A stretch of 64,000 bases of DNA, from NCBI GenBank assembly GCA_900142905.1, contig FSRV01000002.1, positions 3,534,001 to 3,598,000 on the forward strand. Direction: 5' to 3'. This document shows, piece by piece, positions 1-8,081 of this stretch (the stretch's first letter is position 1; every line of letters starts with the position of its first letter). A program made the position numbers and the translations under genes. Below the pieces are notes generated by a model. It did not search any database and was not told the DNA's origin. It saw nothing but the letters and a program-made list of their open reading frames with translations. This stretch comes from Burkholderia sp. GAS332 (GTDB lineage Bacteria; Pseudomonadota; Gammaproteobacteria; Burkholderiales; Burkholderiaceae).

Positions 1-81
1 CTTCTTGCTCTAAACCATGAATAAAGTTCGCCGACTTTCGCTTAAGCTGGGAAGCTAACAATTTCATTTAAAAATAGATCC

Positions 82-1005
82 GTGGACCTCGACCCCCGAC
101 AAACCGCCGCCGTCCGCGCGGTCATCGAAACCGGCAGCTTCGAGCAGGCTGCCGTGCGCCTGAACATCACCTCGTCGGCGGTATCGCAGCGAGTGCGGGC
201 GCTCGAAACGCGCTTGGGCAATCCGCTGATCGTGCGCACACGGCCCTGTCGCGCGACGCAGATGGGCCAGCGTCTGCTGCAGTTTCTACGGCGCGCCGCC
301 CTGCTCGAAGACGACTTCGCCAGCGATCTCGCGGGCGCCAATGAAGCCTTGCTGAACGTCGCCGCCGCCGTGAATGCGGACACGCTGTCCACGTGGTTTT
401 TCCCTGCGCTCTCCGAGATCCTGCTGCAAGAAAACGTGCTGCTCGATCTGACCGTCGACGACCAGGACCACACTCACGCGCTGCTCGCCTCAGGCCTCGC
501 GATCGGCTGCATCACCACCGAACCCGCGCCGATGCGCGGCTGTTTCGCCGAACGGCTGGGCGCCATGCGCTACCGGCTGGTAGCGTCGGCCGCGTTCGTC
601 GAACGATGGTTTCCGAATGGATTGACGCGTGAAAGCGCGCGGCGCGCGCCGGTGATCCTGTCCTCACGCAAGGACGCGTTGCAGGCGCGCTTTCTCGAGA
701 CGCGCTTCGGTCTGCCGCCGGAAGCTTATCCGTGCCATTACGTGCCCGCGCCGGTGCCACGTTACATGGCGATCCAGCGTGGCCTGGCTTATGGCATGGT
801 GCCTGAACTGGAATTCGGCGATGCCGTCGAACGCGGCGAACTGGTCGACCTCGCGCCGAAGCAGCCCACCGATGTCGAGTTGTACTGGCATGCCTGGAAG
901 GTCCAGTCGCCACGCCTCGAAAAACTCTCGGCGCGCATCGTCGAACTCGGCCGCACTGCCTTGGGTCCGCCGGGTGCAAAGGTCAAACGCAAACGCGCCG
1001 CCTGA
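82..1005 (+). CDS. argP: LysR-family regulator, ArgP-like
   Basis: LysR-type transcriptional regulator of the ArgP (IciA) group, which in relatives controls a LysE/ArgO-type basic amino acid exporter. The N-terminal winged helix-turn-helix is clear at residues 1-60 (GSFEQAAVRLNITSSAVSQR), followed by the ligand-binding domain (about 90-295). At 307 residues it has the usual length for the family. The start is a GTG at 82; the sequence after it (MDLDPRQTAAV) aligns with the N-terminus of ArgP proteins, but the ribosome binding site is weak. The exporter gene would be expected divergently, left of the window, so the 81 bases before the start probably hold the shared regulatory region. The protein is LysR-type beyond doubt; the ArgP assignment rests on overall resemblance. 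Confidence 0.85.
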   Translation: MDLDPRQTAAVRAVIETGSFEQAAVRLNITSSAVSQRVRALETRLGNPLIVRTRPCRATQMGQRLLQFLRRAALLEDDFASDLAGANEALLNVAAAVNADTLSTWFFPALSEILLQENVLLDLTVDDQDHTHALLASGLAIGCITTEPAPMRGCFAERLGAMRYRLVASAAFVERWFPNGLTRESARRAPVILSSRKDALQARFLETRFGLPPEAYPCHYVPAPVPRYMAIQRGLAYGMVPELEFGDAVERGELVDLAPKQPTDVELYWHAWKVQSPRLEKLSARIVELGRTALGPPGAKVKRKRAA

Positions 1006-1013
1006 ACCGGAGG

Positions 1014-1628
1014 TCAGTGGAGGATCGGCGGCATCGAGCCGCTGCTGGCGGTTGCAGGATTCGCGCTTGTATCCGCAGCGGGACTCGCCGTTACGTTTGC
1101 GGCCTTGGCCGGCGCGTTCGTATGAACCACAGCCGGTTTAGCCGGGCCGGTTTTCGCCGCCACCTTGACCACGTGGGCATGCGCTGTACGGCCTTGAACC
1201 AGGTTGGCGCGCATGATCCTGCCTTGACCCGGTTTCGCCTGAGCAATTTGTGTGTGCGGCTTTTTACCCTGCGCCACCACGACTGACTTCGACTTAGTCT
1301 TGCCCGTGCCCTTAACCACGCCGCCGTGGCCAACGTTCTTAGCTGAGACCTTCTTCACGCTGCCATGCGCCGCCGGCTTGGCGCCGCCCTTCGACGCCGA
1401 CGCGACTCGCTGCGCGCCATGTTGACTCTTCGCCGCGTGCTTCGACGCCCTCTTCGCGCCGGCGGTAGACTTGGTTTTGCCCGCGCCCGTCGTTTTCTTT
1501 GCGTGCTTCACCGTATGCCCGGTCGACTCGGGCGGATTCCACACTTCCGCATAACCTGCTGCCATTGCCGTACCGGATACACACCACACTGCAACTGCAA
1601 CTGCTGTTGCTACTGCTCGAACCCACAT
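1014..1628 (-). CDS. basic Lys/Ala-rich secreted protein, unknown function
   Basis: I do not recognise a family. Starting at the ATG at 1628, which has an AGGAG site just upstream, the protein is about 204 residues. An upstream start at 1685 in the same frame is less likely because it would put a charged stretch before the signal peptide. Residues 1-23 form a typical signal peptide (MWVRAVATAVAVAV, ending in AMA-AG). The mature part is low-complexity: rich in Lys, Ala, Gly, Thr and His, with repeated short KHA, AKT, GK and VVK pieces and almost no acidic residues, so it is very basic. This resembles histone H1-like or nucleic-acid/polysaccharide-binding envelope proteins in composition only. 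It ends 8 bases after the LysR gene, convergent with it. A periplasmic or secreted location is inferred from the signal peptide. Confidence 0.7.
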   Translation of the reverse strand: MWVRAVATAVAVAVWCVSGTAMAAGYAEVWNPPESTGHTVKHAKKTTGAGKTKSTAGAKRASKHAAKSQHGAQRVASASKGGAKPAAHGSVKKVSAKNVGHGGVVKGTGKTKSKSVVVAQGKKPHTQIAQAKPGQGRIMRANLVQGRTAHAHVVKVAAKTGPAKPAVVHTNAPAKAANVTASPAADTSANPATASSGSMPPILH

Positions 1629-1694
1629 CTCCTGCTTCTCCTGATCTTCGGCTTCATAACGAGCCGGGATTATATTCCCTTGCAAAAATCCATT

Positions 1695-1716
1695 TTTAGA
1701 CTAATATTAGTTTAAA
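1695..1716. promoter_or_regulatory. palindromic operator in front of the Xre/RES operon
   Basis: A 22-bp near-perfect palindrome centred between 1705 and 1706, with a perfect 12-bp core (ACTAATATTAGT, 1700-1711) and one mismatched pair outside it. It is AT-rich in a GC-rich setting and lies 24 bases before the antitoxin start, in the gap shared with the divergent basic-protein gene. Type II antitoxins with Xre domains usually repress their own operon through such sites; use of this site by the antitoxin is inference. Confidence 0.6.
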
Positions 1717-1740
1717 GTACAGATAAGGACTCACCCCATC

Positions 1741-2178
1741 ATGGCTCACGCTGCCCGCGCCACCCAGCCGGAACCGCCGATCCGCCGGCCGGTTCCGGAA
1801 CCCACGCTCACGGAAATGTCGGCGGCGGGTCTGCGCGCGTTCTTCAACATTGCGCGAGACTGGGACTTGAGCGCCGAAGAGCAGATCGTGTTGCTCGGTT
1901 CGCCGGGCCGCTCCACCTACTTCAAGTGGAAATCCGCACCGGCAACAGCACGTCTGGGGCGCGACACGCTGGAACGCCTCTCGCTGCTGCTCGGCATCTA
2001 TAAGGCGCTGCAAATCCTGCTGCCGCAGCCCAGCGCCGCCGACACCTGGATCAAGCGCCCCAATAGCGCACCGCCGTTCGGCGGCCGGCGCGCGCTGGAC
2101 CGCATGCTGGCCGGCAATATCAGCGATCTCGTGGCCGTGCGCCAGTATCTCGACGCGATGCGAGGCGGCTGGGCGTGA
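1741..2178 (+). CDS. Xre/MbcA/ParS-type antitoxin
   Basis: Antitoxin of the Xre/MbcA/ParS family (145 residues), expected to neutralise the RES-domain toxin encoded next. The N-terminal half (about residues 25-80, LTEMSAAGLRAFFNIARDWDLSAEEQIVLLG) is the Xre-like helical domain. The C-terminal half (about 85-145) is the DUF2384 toxin-binding domain, with the typical LGIYKALQILLP and a terminal stretch ending DAMRGGW. The ATG at 1741 has an AAGGA site rather far upstream (1724-1728); no better start is visible. The stop codon overlaps the toxin start by four bases (GTGA), which fits translational coupling, and antitoxin-before-toxin is the usual order. A palindrome at 1695-1716 is a candidate autoregulatory operator. 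Confidence 0.88.
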   Translation: MAHAARATQPEPPIRRPVPEPTLTEMSAAGLRAFFNIARDWDLSAEEQIVLLGSPGRSTYFKWKSAPATARLGRDTLERLSLLLGIYKALQILLPQPSAADTWIKRPNSAPPFGGRRALDRMLAGNISDLVAVRQYLDAMRGGWA

Positions 2179-2876
2179 CGGAACCGCATTGGCAGAACCG
2201 CTGGCGCACCGCGCCGCTCGACTGGTCGCCCGCGTATCGCGTGATTCCGACGCGGTTTCCGGCCGTCAATCTATTCGACCGGGTCGCATCGCCGGAAGAT
2301 TTCGACGCCCTCTACGCGCTCGAAGCCATGACCAACGATCGCTTGCGAACCGAAGTCGGCGAGCTCGATCTCGTGCCACGCGAAGAACGCCGTTTCGGCC
2401 CGGGATACGGACCGATCATGGCCGCGTTGACGCACCTGAATCCACTCGGCAGCCGCTTCTCAGACGGTACGTATGGCGTGTTCTATTGCGCCCGCTCGCG
2501 TGCCACTGCGATCGCGGAGACGCGCTACCACACCGGGAAATTTCTGGAGGCGACCGCGGAGCCGCCCATGCGGCAGCAAATGCGGCTCTACACCGTGGTG
2601 GCGCAAGGCCACGTGGTCGATATCCGTGGCGACGTATCGCTCGATCTCGCGGTGCTGTCGCCCAACGACTATGTCGCCGGACAATCGCTCGGCCGTGCCG
2701 TGCGCGAGGCCGGCGCGCCGGGCATCGTGTATCCGTCAGTGCGGGATGACGAAGGCGAGTGCCTCGCCGCGTTCAGCACCACGCTGCTGCGCGACTGCCA
2801 TCACGCGGCGTATCTGGAATACAACTGGAATGGCACGAGCATCGATATCGTGTTCGAGCTCAATCAGGTGGGCTAA
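2175..2876 (+). CDS. RES-domain toxin (NAD+ phosphorylase family)
   Basis: RES-family toxin of a type II toxin-antitoxin pair. Characterised relatives (MbcT, ParT, Pseudomonas Res) degrade or transfer NAD+. The 233-residue protein has the RES core at about residues 75-220, with the conserved Arg in GSRFSDGTYGVFYCA (R94), the Glu in the ATAIAETRYH segment (E115) and a late Ser in the AAFSTTLLRDC segment. Together these give the Arg-Glu-Ser set that names the family. The start is a GTG at 2175 overlapping the antitoxin stop. No truncation or frameshift is visible, so the toxin is probably functional. The pair is flanked by unrelated genes, as is usual for these mobile modules. Confidence 0.88.
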   Translation: MTEPHWQNRWRTAPLDWSPAYRVIPTRFPAVNLFDRVASPEDFDALYALEAMTNDRLRTEVGELDLVPREERRFGPGYGPIMAALTHLNPLGSRFSDGTYGVFYCARSRATAIAETRYHTGKFLEATAEPPMRQQMRLYTVVAQGHVVDIRGDVSLDLAVLSPNDYVAGQSLGRAVREAGAPGIVYPSVRDDEGECLAAFSTTLLRDCHHAAYLEYNWNGTSIDIVFELNQVG

Positions 2877-2890
2877 GAGACTCGAAACGA

Positions 2891-3628
2891 TCAGGGCAAG
2901 GCCAACGCCGCCGCCCCTTTCTCCCGCGCCGCCTCAACCGAGATCGACCAGCGCCGCAACGCCTGAGGCTCCACGATCGTCAGCTTACCGCCGGGCCCGA
3001 AGGCACCGGTGTCGATGAAAATCTGTGAGCCGATCTGCTGGATGTCGCGCATCGGCGTATGGCCGCAATAGGTCAGCGAAAGGCCGCGCTGCCGCAGCGG
3101 GTCCCCATTGCCTAAGGCCAGATCGCGCCCCCACAGCAATTGCTGGCGCGTTTCGGCCGAAAAATTCCCGGCGTCGAGCTCGGCGTCCGTGCCGAAGAAT
3201 TCGGCGTGCAGAATATTGAAGCGCTCCTTACCGCTGCCGACCACACGCACGAGCGGCAGCGTCCGCAGACGTTCGGCGTAGTGCTGCAGGCGTTCGTCGG
3301 ACACATTCTGTGCCCATGTTCCGCCGATTCCATACCACCACTGGCGCCGCATGCGCCCATCGGCGACGGCGCACAAGGTGTCTTCGTGATTGCCGAGCAC
3401 GGCGTGAAACCACGGTTTGTCGAGCAGGGCCAGAGCCTGCTCCGAATGTTCACCGCGGTCTACCAGATCACCGACCGAAAAGAGCCGGTCGCGCGCCGGG
3501 TCGAACGCGATGTCGCGCAGCAGATAGCGCAATGCATCGACACAGCCATGCAAATCGCCTACGACAAAGTCGCGGCCGCTCCGATTGGCCGGATGATGCT
3601 GGACGGGGTCGAAAAGTACGGAAGCCAT
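2891..3628 (-). CDS. metallophosphoesterase, ApaH/PrpA-like
   Basis: Calcineurin-like metallophosphoesterase of the small bacterial protein-phosphatase/ApaH group. The metal-binding blocks appear in order: GDLHG, GDLVDRG and GNHE in the first half, then a CGHTP block and a final FIDTGAFGPGGKL near the C-terminus. The ATG at 3628 gives 245 residues; a TTG nine codons upstream is possible but has no better ribosome site. It is convergent with the RES toxin gene (14-base gap). The substrate cannot be told from sequence: phosphoserine/threonine proteins or dinucleoside polyphosphates are both plausible for this group. No operon partner is obvious, because a hairpin terminator separates it from the dehydrogenase operon. 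Confidence 0.85.
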   Translation of the reverse strand: MASVLFDPVQHHPANRSGRDFVVGDLHGCVDALRYLLRDIAFDPARDRLFSVGDLVDRGEHSEQALALLDKPWFHAVLGNHEDTLCAVADGRMRRQWWYGIGGTWAQNVSDERLQHYAERLRTLPLVRVVGSGKERFNILHAEFFGTDAELDAGNFSAETRQQLLWGRDLALGNGDPLRQRGLSLTYCGHTPMRDIQQIGSQIFIDTGAFGPGGKLTIVEPQALRRWSISVEAAREKGAAALALP

Positions 3629-3725
3629 TCGCTCATGATAGATCGGCAGCCGCAAGAGCGTATGCGCGTTCCCTCGCTTTTCCTGGTGCCGCGTGTCGCG
3701 AGAATGATGTAGAAATGACGCGAAA

Positions 3726-3765
3726 ACGGCGCGTCTCCGGCAGGACTTACCGGAAAACGCGCCGT
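3726..3765 (-). terminator. terminator of the sugar dehydrogenase operon
   Basis: The 9-bp arms ACGGCGCGT (3726-3734) and ACGCGCCGT (3757-3765) are perfectly complementary and enclose a smaller CCGG/CCGG stem. On the minus strand the hairpin is followed by TTTT. It lies 12 bases after the cytochrome c stop codon, as expected for an intrinsic terminator of the minus-strand operon. Confidence 0.75.
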
Positions 3766-3776
3766 CGGCGCAGTCG

Positions 3777-5201
3777 TTATTGCTGCTTGCGCAGCGTAGC
3801 GACCTGATCCACCGTCACCGTGGACTGCGGATTACCGAACTGTTTGGTCACATAGTTGGTGATGGCCGCCACCTGATCGTCGGTGAGTTCGGTGCCGAAC
3901 GCGGGCATCAACACATCAGCCTGTTTCGTCGTACGACTGACGCCGTGCAGGATCACCATCGCCAGATTGTTGGCGTCGCTCGCGCCGACCGCAGAGTTGT
4001 GAATCAGCGACGGATACGCGCCCGGCGCGCTTGCACCGACACCCTGACCAGTCCAGTTATGGCACGTCGCACAATTGGCGATGAACAGTTGCGCACCGTT
4101 CACCGCATTGATCGTGGTGCCGCGCAACGCAGTGACGTCGTCGACGGCAGGATTGCCCCACTGATCGCGCGGGCGCGATTCTCCGCCGTTGATCGGCGGC
4201 ACCGAGCGCACATACGTGACGATCGAGCCGACGTCCTCCTGCGTCAGATATTGCGTGCTGTCGGTCACCACTTCGGCCATTGGGCCCGCCGCATTGGCGC
4301 GGCCCGGCGCCGCGCCGGTCGACAGATACGCCGCCAGTTCGTCATCGCTCCAGTTGCCCACACCGCTGTTTTTGTCAGGCGTGATGTTGTACGCGTGCCA
4401 ACCGGCCTGCACCGCGCCGGAGAAACGAGAACTGGTCTTCAACCCCTGCATGAAATTGCGCGGCGTATGGCATTCCTCGCAATGCGCAAGGCCTTGGACC
4501 AGATACGCGCCACGGTTCCACTCGGCGCTTTGCTTCGGATCGGGGACGAAGCGGCCCTCGTCGAAATTGAACAGATTCCAGAACACCATCAGCCAGCGTT
4601 GATTGAACGGAAATTTCAGGCTATTGCTCGGCGGCGCGTAGTGGATCGGCGTGAGCGTGTTCAGGTACGCGCGAATGGCCAGCACGTCCTGATCGGTGAC
4701 CTTGGTGTACTCCGCGTAGGGGAAGGCCGGATAAAGCCGCTCGCCGCTCTTGCCGACGCCTTCATGCATCGCGCGTAGAAAATCGGCGTCGCTCCATTGG
4801 CCGATGCCGGTGTCCGGGTCGGGCGTGATGTTGGGTGTCACGATCGTGCCGAACGGCGTGTTGATCGGCAGGCCGCCCGCGAACGGGCGTGCTTTGTCAG
4901 CCGTGTGGCAAGCCACGCAGTCGCCGGCGCGCGCGAGATATTCACCGCGTTTCACGAGATCGCTGCTGGCCACCGCCGGCGTGGCTCCCGCGACGGCGGG
5001 TTGCGCAGCGTCGTCCGCGCGGGCTTGCGTGATCGGCAGCTCGTCGTGATGTCGCGCGCCAGGTCCATGCGCTTCGTGCCAGGCGGCATACAGCGCGAAC
5101 AGCGAAAAGGCGGCCGCCAGCGTCGCCACCCGGAAGCGCCGACGATGCGTGCGCTGAACAAACGCATCGACATACTGCACGCGAGAGGTGTTCTTCGTCA
5201 T
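3777..5201 (-). CDS. tri-haem cytochrome c subunit of FAD-dependent sugar dehydrogenase
   Basis: Membrane-attached cytochrome c that passes electrons from the catalytic subunit to the respiratory chain, as in the beta subunit of Burkholderia FAD-glucose dehydrogenase, gluconate dehydrogenase and alcohol dehydrogenase complexes. Three CxxCH haem motifs are visible: CVACH (95-99), CEECH (241-245) and CATCH (377-381). Met-containing sixth-ligand regions and Pro-rich loops lie between them. Residues about 24-41 form a hydrophobic signal/anchor segment after a basic N-terminus. At 474 residues it has the usual length. It is the last gene of the operon, 20 bases after the GMC subunit, and a hairpin terminator follows. 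The exact substrate of the complex is not fixed by this subunit. Confidence 0.9.
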   Translation of the reverse strand: MTKNTSRVQYVDAFVQRTHRRRFRVATLAAAFSLFALYAAWHEAHGPGARHHDELPITQARADDAAQPAVAGATPAVASSDLVKRGEYLARAGDCVACHTADKARPFAGGLPINTPFGTIVTPNITPDPDTGIGQWSDADFLRAMHEGVGKSGERLYPAFPYAEYTKVTDQDVLAIRAYLNTLTPIHYAPPSNSLKFPFNQRWLMVFWNLFNFDEGRFVPDPKQSAEWNRGAYLVQGLAHCEECHTPRNFMQGLKTSSRFSGAVQAGWHAYNITPDKNSGVGNWSDDELAAYLSTGAAPGRANAAGPMAEVVTDSTQYLTQEDVGSIVTYVRSVPPINGGESRPRDQWGNPAVDDVTALRGTTINAVNGAQLFIANCATCHNWTGQGVGASAPGAYPSLIHNSAVGASDANNLAMVILHGVSRTTKQADVLMPAFGTELTDDQVAAITNYVTKQFGNPQSTVTVDQVATLRKQQ

Positions 5202-5221
5202 TGTGGCTCTCCGTTCAGGGC

Positions 5222-6823
5222 TCAGATTTCACGCTTGAGCTTGTCGGCCAGTTTCAGCGACAAAGCCGCGATCGTCAGCGTGCAATTCACGGAGGCAGCA
5301 GTCGGCATCACGCCGCTGCTGGCGATGAACAGATTCGAGTGATCGTGCGTGCGGCAGTCCACGTCGACGACCGAATCCCCAGGATCGCTGCCCATGATGG
5401 TGGTACCCATGATGTGATTGTTCGGCGCGAACGTATCGTCGAACGAGACCTCGGCGCCGCCGAACAGCGAGGCGATCTGCGCATACAGTTCATGCGTGTT
5501 CGCCGCGCTCTTCTTCACGTAGTCGTTGATCGAGTAGTAGATCTCGGGCTGCGCAATGCCGAGCGCGTCCTTGTGATCCGCCGAAGGCACCACGCGGTTC
5601 TGCGGCTCCGGGAGGTGCTCGTGAAAGCTGTTGATGTTCAGCGTGCGTGCTGCACGGTCGCGGATCTGCCGGTCGAGCTCGGCGCCGGTGAGGCCTTTTT
5701 TCAGCAGGTCGGCAGTCACGCTCATGGTCGGCACGCCGTTCGACAGATGCAGCTTTTTCGCCGCGTAGTCGGAGCGGAACGCGCCGTCGCGGAAGTTAAC
5801 GATCGAGGTCATCTCCATCGGCCCGCGTCCGGGCCACAGCGGTTCATTGGCGAGGAAGGTGACGCCCGTGCCCGGATGGTCCATCAGGTTACGCCCCACC
5901 TGGTCGGAGCTGTTGCCAACACCGTGCGGGAATTTGTCGGAGGTCGACATCAGCATCAGCTTCGGCGTTTCGATGCCGTTCGCGGCGAGCACGAACAGCT
6001 TGCCCGTCACGCGTGTGCTGTTGCCGTTCGGGTCCTTGTAGTGGACGGCCGTAATGAGCCCTTTGTTGTCCGCTTCGACGCGGTACACGACCGCCTCGGG
6101 AATCAGCTTCGCGCCGGCCTGTTCGGCCTTCTCCGCATGCACCACGCCGTTGTACATCGCCGCGATCGGGCAGATCGGCATGCAGTTGTTGTTGCCGCAA
6201 CAGGTGGGCCGCGCATCGTACGGACGGCTGTTACGCGCAACCGGCTCGGGCACCACCTTGAAGCCCTGCGCGTTGAGCACGTCGCTAAAGCGCTGATCCA
6301 TGTACGACAGCGGCAACGCGCTCATTGGATAAGGTTTCGAGCGCGGCGAACCGAGATCGATCGTCGTGTCCGGCCCGGAAACGCCCAATTGCACTTCAGC
6401 CGCCAGATACCACGGCTCCAGCGTTTCATACGGATAAGGCCAATCACGTCCCACGCCATACAGTTTGTGCAACTGGAAGTCCGACGGCAAGAGCCGCCAC
6501 GCAGCGGCCGCCCAGTGCCACGTCGTGCCGCCGACCAGCCGCACATATTGTGAGTTGTACGGATAGTCGCCCTTCTGGATCAGATAATTGTTGGCGGGCG
6601 CGTACTCGGGATGCGGCGCGTACGGCGTGGAGGGATACGGCGTCGCGAAGTCGGACTTGACCGGCGAATTGCGGAAGTTCTCGACGATCTGCCAGCGCGG
6701 AATGCGCGGCCCGGCTTCGAGCAGAATCACCGATGCACCGGCTAACGCCATCTGATGCGCAACCAGCCCACCTGCCACGCCCGACCCGACCACGACGATG
6801 TCGGCGGAATTTGAGTTTGCCAT
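5222..6823 (-). CDS. GMC-family catalytic subunit of FAD-dependent sugar dehydrogenase
   Basis: Flavoprotein of the glucose-methanol-choline family, 533 residues. The FAD-binding Rossmann motif is at residues 9-37 (VVVGSGVAGGLVAH, ending LLEAG). The GGTTWHW segment (98-104) contacts the flavin, and the C-terminal block ending NCTLTIAALSLKLA holds the second GMC signature. A cysteine cluster at 208-218 (CCGNNNCMPIC) matches the 3Fe-4S-binding region of Burkholderia cepacia FAD-glucose dehydrogenase alpha subunit and fructose dehydrogenase. The enzyme should therefore send electrons from a sugar or polyol via Fe-S to the tri-haem cytochrome encoded next. A good AGAGGG site precedes the ATG. It probably reaches the periplasm by hitch-hiking on the TAT signal of the gamma subunit. 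Substrate (glucose, sorbitol or gluconate) is not determined. Confidence 0.9.
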   Translation of the reverse strand: MANSNSADIVVVGSGVAGGLVAHQMALAGASVILLEAGPRIPRWQIVENFRNSPVKSDFATPYPSTPYAPHPEYAPANNYLIQKGDYPYNSQYVRLVGGTTWHWAAAAWRLLPSDFQLHKLYGVGRDWPYPYETLEPWYLAAEVQLGVSGPDTTIDLGSPRSKPYPMSALPLSYMDQRFSDVLNAQGFKVVPEPVARNSRPYDARPTCCGNNNCMPICPIAAMYNGVVHAEKAEQAGAKLIPEAVVYRVEADNKGLITAVHYKDPNGNSTRVTGKLFVLAANGIETPKLMLMSTSDKFPHGVGNSSDQVGRNLMDHPGTGVTFLANEPLWPGRGPMEMTSIVNFRDGAFRSDYAAKKLHLSNGVPTMSVTADLLKKGLTGAELDRQIRDRAARTLNINSFHEHLPEPQNRVVPSADHKDALGIAQPEIYYSINDYVKKSAANTHELYAQIASLFGGAEVSFDDTFAPNNHIMGTTIMGSDPGDSVVDVDCRTHDHSNLFIASSGVMPTAASVNCTLTIAALSLKLADKLKREI

Positions 6824-6839
6824 TGTTACCCTCTTCGAT

Positions 6840-6957
6840 GTCGACCCGAGTTGGCGCTTTAGCTGTCGACCAGAGTTGGCGCTTTAGCGCTTACTCTGGT
6901 CCCATGCACAGCACTTACTCTGGTCCCATGCACAGCACTTACTCTGGTCCCATGCAC
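6840..6957. repeat. tandem repeat cluster with hairpin inside dehydrogenase operon
   Basis: Two copies of a 25-bp unit (6840-6864 and 6865-6889, one mismatch; core GAGTTGGCGCTTTAGC) are followed by three copies of a 24-bp unit (6890-6913, 6914-6937, and 6938-6957 incomplete; core CTTACTCTGGTCCCATGCAC). The second 25-bp unit and the first 24-bp unit together form a strong hairpin: arms GACCAGAGT (6868-6876) and ACTCTGGTC (6893-6901), with an inner GCGC/GCGC stem. The array sits in the 238-base gap between the gamma subunit stop and the GMC subunit, ending right before the latter's ribosome site. From memory this sequence recurs in Paraburkholderia intergenic regions; that needs a genome search. 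Confidence 0.85.
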
Positions 6958-7061
6958 GTTGTGTCGGCTTATCGTTGCTTGCTGGTTTCGCGTGCCGGCG
7001 TTTCGTCGTCAAACAATTCAATCAGGCGATACGACGCGACGGCGCGCGAGAGGAACGTCGT

Positions 7062-7715
7062 TCAGACGCTCACCGGCTTCTGCGTCCAGTAGAACGGCAC
7101 ATCACGGCAATAGGACGGAATCGTCAGCACGTCCTTGACCGGCTCGAACATCAGCGCTTTTTCATAAGCGACCACGTCCACATGCGGCATGTCGCCCACG
7201 AGACCGAGATACCACGCGCGCATGATCGCGCTCACGGATTTCGCCAGCGCCGGCTGATCGGCCTGCAATGCCTGCGTGACGGTATCGGACGGCACGCCGC
7301 CATGGCCTTGCAGCCACGTGTTGAGCGCGACGACGTTCTGGGAGAACTGGCTGTCGGATTTGGCGAGAGCGTCGTAGACACGTTTGCCGAGCACGGCGTC
7401 GAAACCCGTGTGGCCCGTGAGACGTTGTGAGAGCGCAAGGAAGGCATCGAGTCCGCCGCCGGCGGGCGCATCGGCGAACGCCGGGGCGATCCACGAGAGC
7501 GAGCGGCCCGCGCCGGCAAACGCGAGCGCGGCAGCCGTGGCGCACGCGCCCAGCACCCATGCCCGGCGCGAGGCCGAGAACGAACGCGAGGCTTGAAGCG
7601 AGGGCAGCTGCGAAGATCTCAGCGAAGCAGGCAGCGAAGACGACGTTGACGACGAAAACCTGGCCGACCGCGTCACTTCATGGTGCGCATCGTTGTTCTC
7701 AGGAACATCTGTCAT
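7062..7715 (-). CDS. TAT-exported gamma subunit of FAD-dependent sugar dehydrogenase
   Basis: Small subunit of the membrane-bound FAD sugar dehydrogenase (gluconate 2-dehydrogenase subunit 3 / sorbitol dehydrogenase group). In the Burkholderia cepacia glucose dehydrogenase it carries the export signal for, and is needed to mature, the catalytic subunit. It has a twin-arginine motif at residues 49-53 (SRRAW) followed by a hydrophobic stretch and an AFA-D cleavage site near residue 80. The n-region before the RR is unusually long (48 residues) and Ser-rich; no internal Met shortens it, although a non-ATG start could. The mature part ends with the PFYWTQKPVSV segment typical of the group. It is the first gene of the operon gamma-GMC-cytochrome, 238 bases before the GMC gene. 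Confidence 0.85.
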   Translation of the reverse strand: MTDVPENNDAHHEVTRSARFSSSTSSSLPASLRSSQLPSLQASRSFSASRRAWVLGACATAAALAFAGAGRSLSWIAPAFADAPAGGGLDAFLALSQRLTGHTGFDAVLGKRVYDALAKSDSQFSQNVVALNTWLQGHGGVPSDTVTQALQADQPALAKSVSAIMRAWYLGLVGDMPHVDVVAYEKALMFEPVKDVLTIPSYCRDVPFYWTQKPVSV

Positions 7716-8081
7716 GGGGACTCCAGATGGTGAGTCGATCGTGAGTCATTCTCAACCGGCAACGCGGCGATGATGGGATGCCGCTCGCGCGCTGCGTCGA
7801 TTTCTCTACCCCAAACCTGGTCCAGCGCCGCTTAAGCGATCTTGTGTGGCCGCACGATGCGGATGCGAGCCGCATTGCGTCGTGCTGATGACAGCCTTGT
7901 GAAACCGCTTCACTGCGCGGCACGCACGGTGAAAGCGTGCCGCCTGCCAATCGCCTTTCAACTGAAGGCGGCGCGCAGGGCCGTTGCGAATGACTATAGC
8001 CTGTGATTCACCCATTCGACAAATGGTGCCCGAGGCACGGGTAGAATCCGCGACACAGATGACCCTCCACTCTTGACCCCC
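7716..8081. other. intergenic region between divergent operons
   Basis: About 365 bases between the dehydrogenase operon (minus) and the DUF1345 gene (plus). I see no convincing gene. The reading frames here lack ribosome sites and resemble no family. Promoters for both directions must lie here but none is strong enough to call. A small GTGCC/GGCAC inverted repeat is present near 8022-8034. Confidence 0.5.

Noticed and set aside
3780..4778. 332-residue plus-strand frame across the cytochrome c gene, and a 450-residue one at 5201-6553 across the GMC gene
   Set aside because: Both lie opposite genes with haem or FAD motifs; their products are Arg/His/Val-rich without any domain.
6840..6957. 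CRISPR array
   Set aside because: The units are directly adjacent with no spacers and there are no cas genes.
6733..7092. plus-strand frame with three YSGPMH repeats
   Set aside because: The peptide repeat merely reflects the 24-bp DNA repeats (6890-6957), whose unit is divisible by three; no start signal and overlap with the operon.
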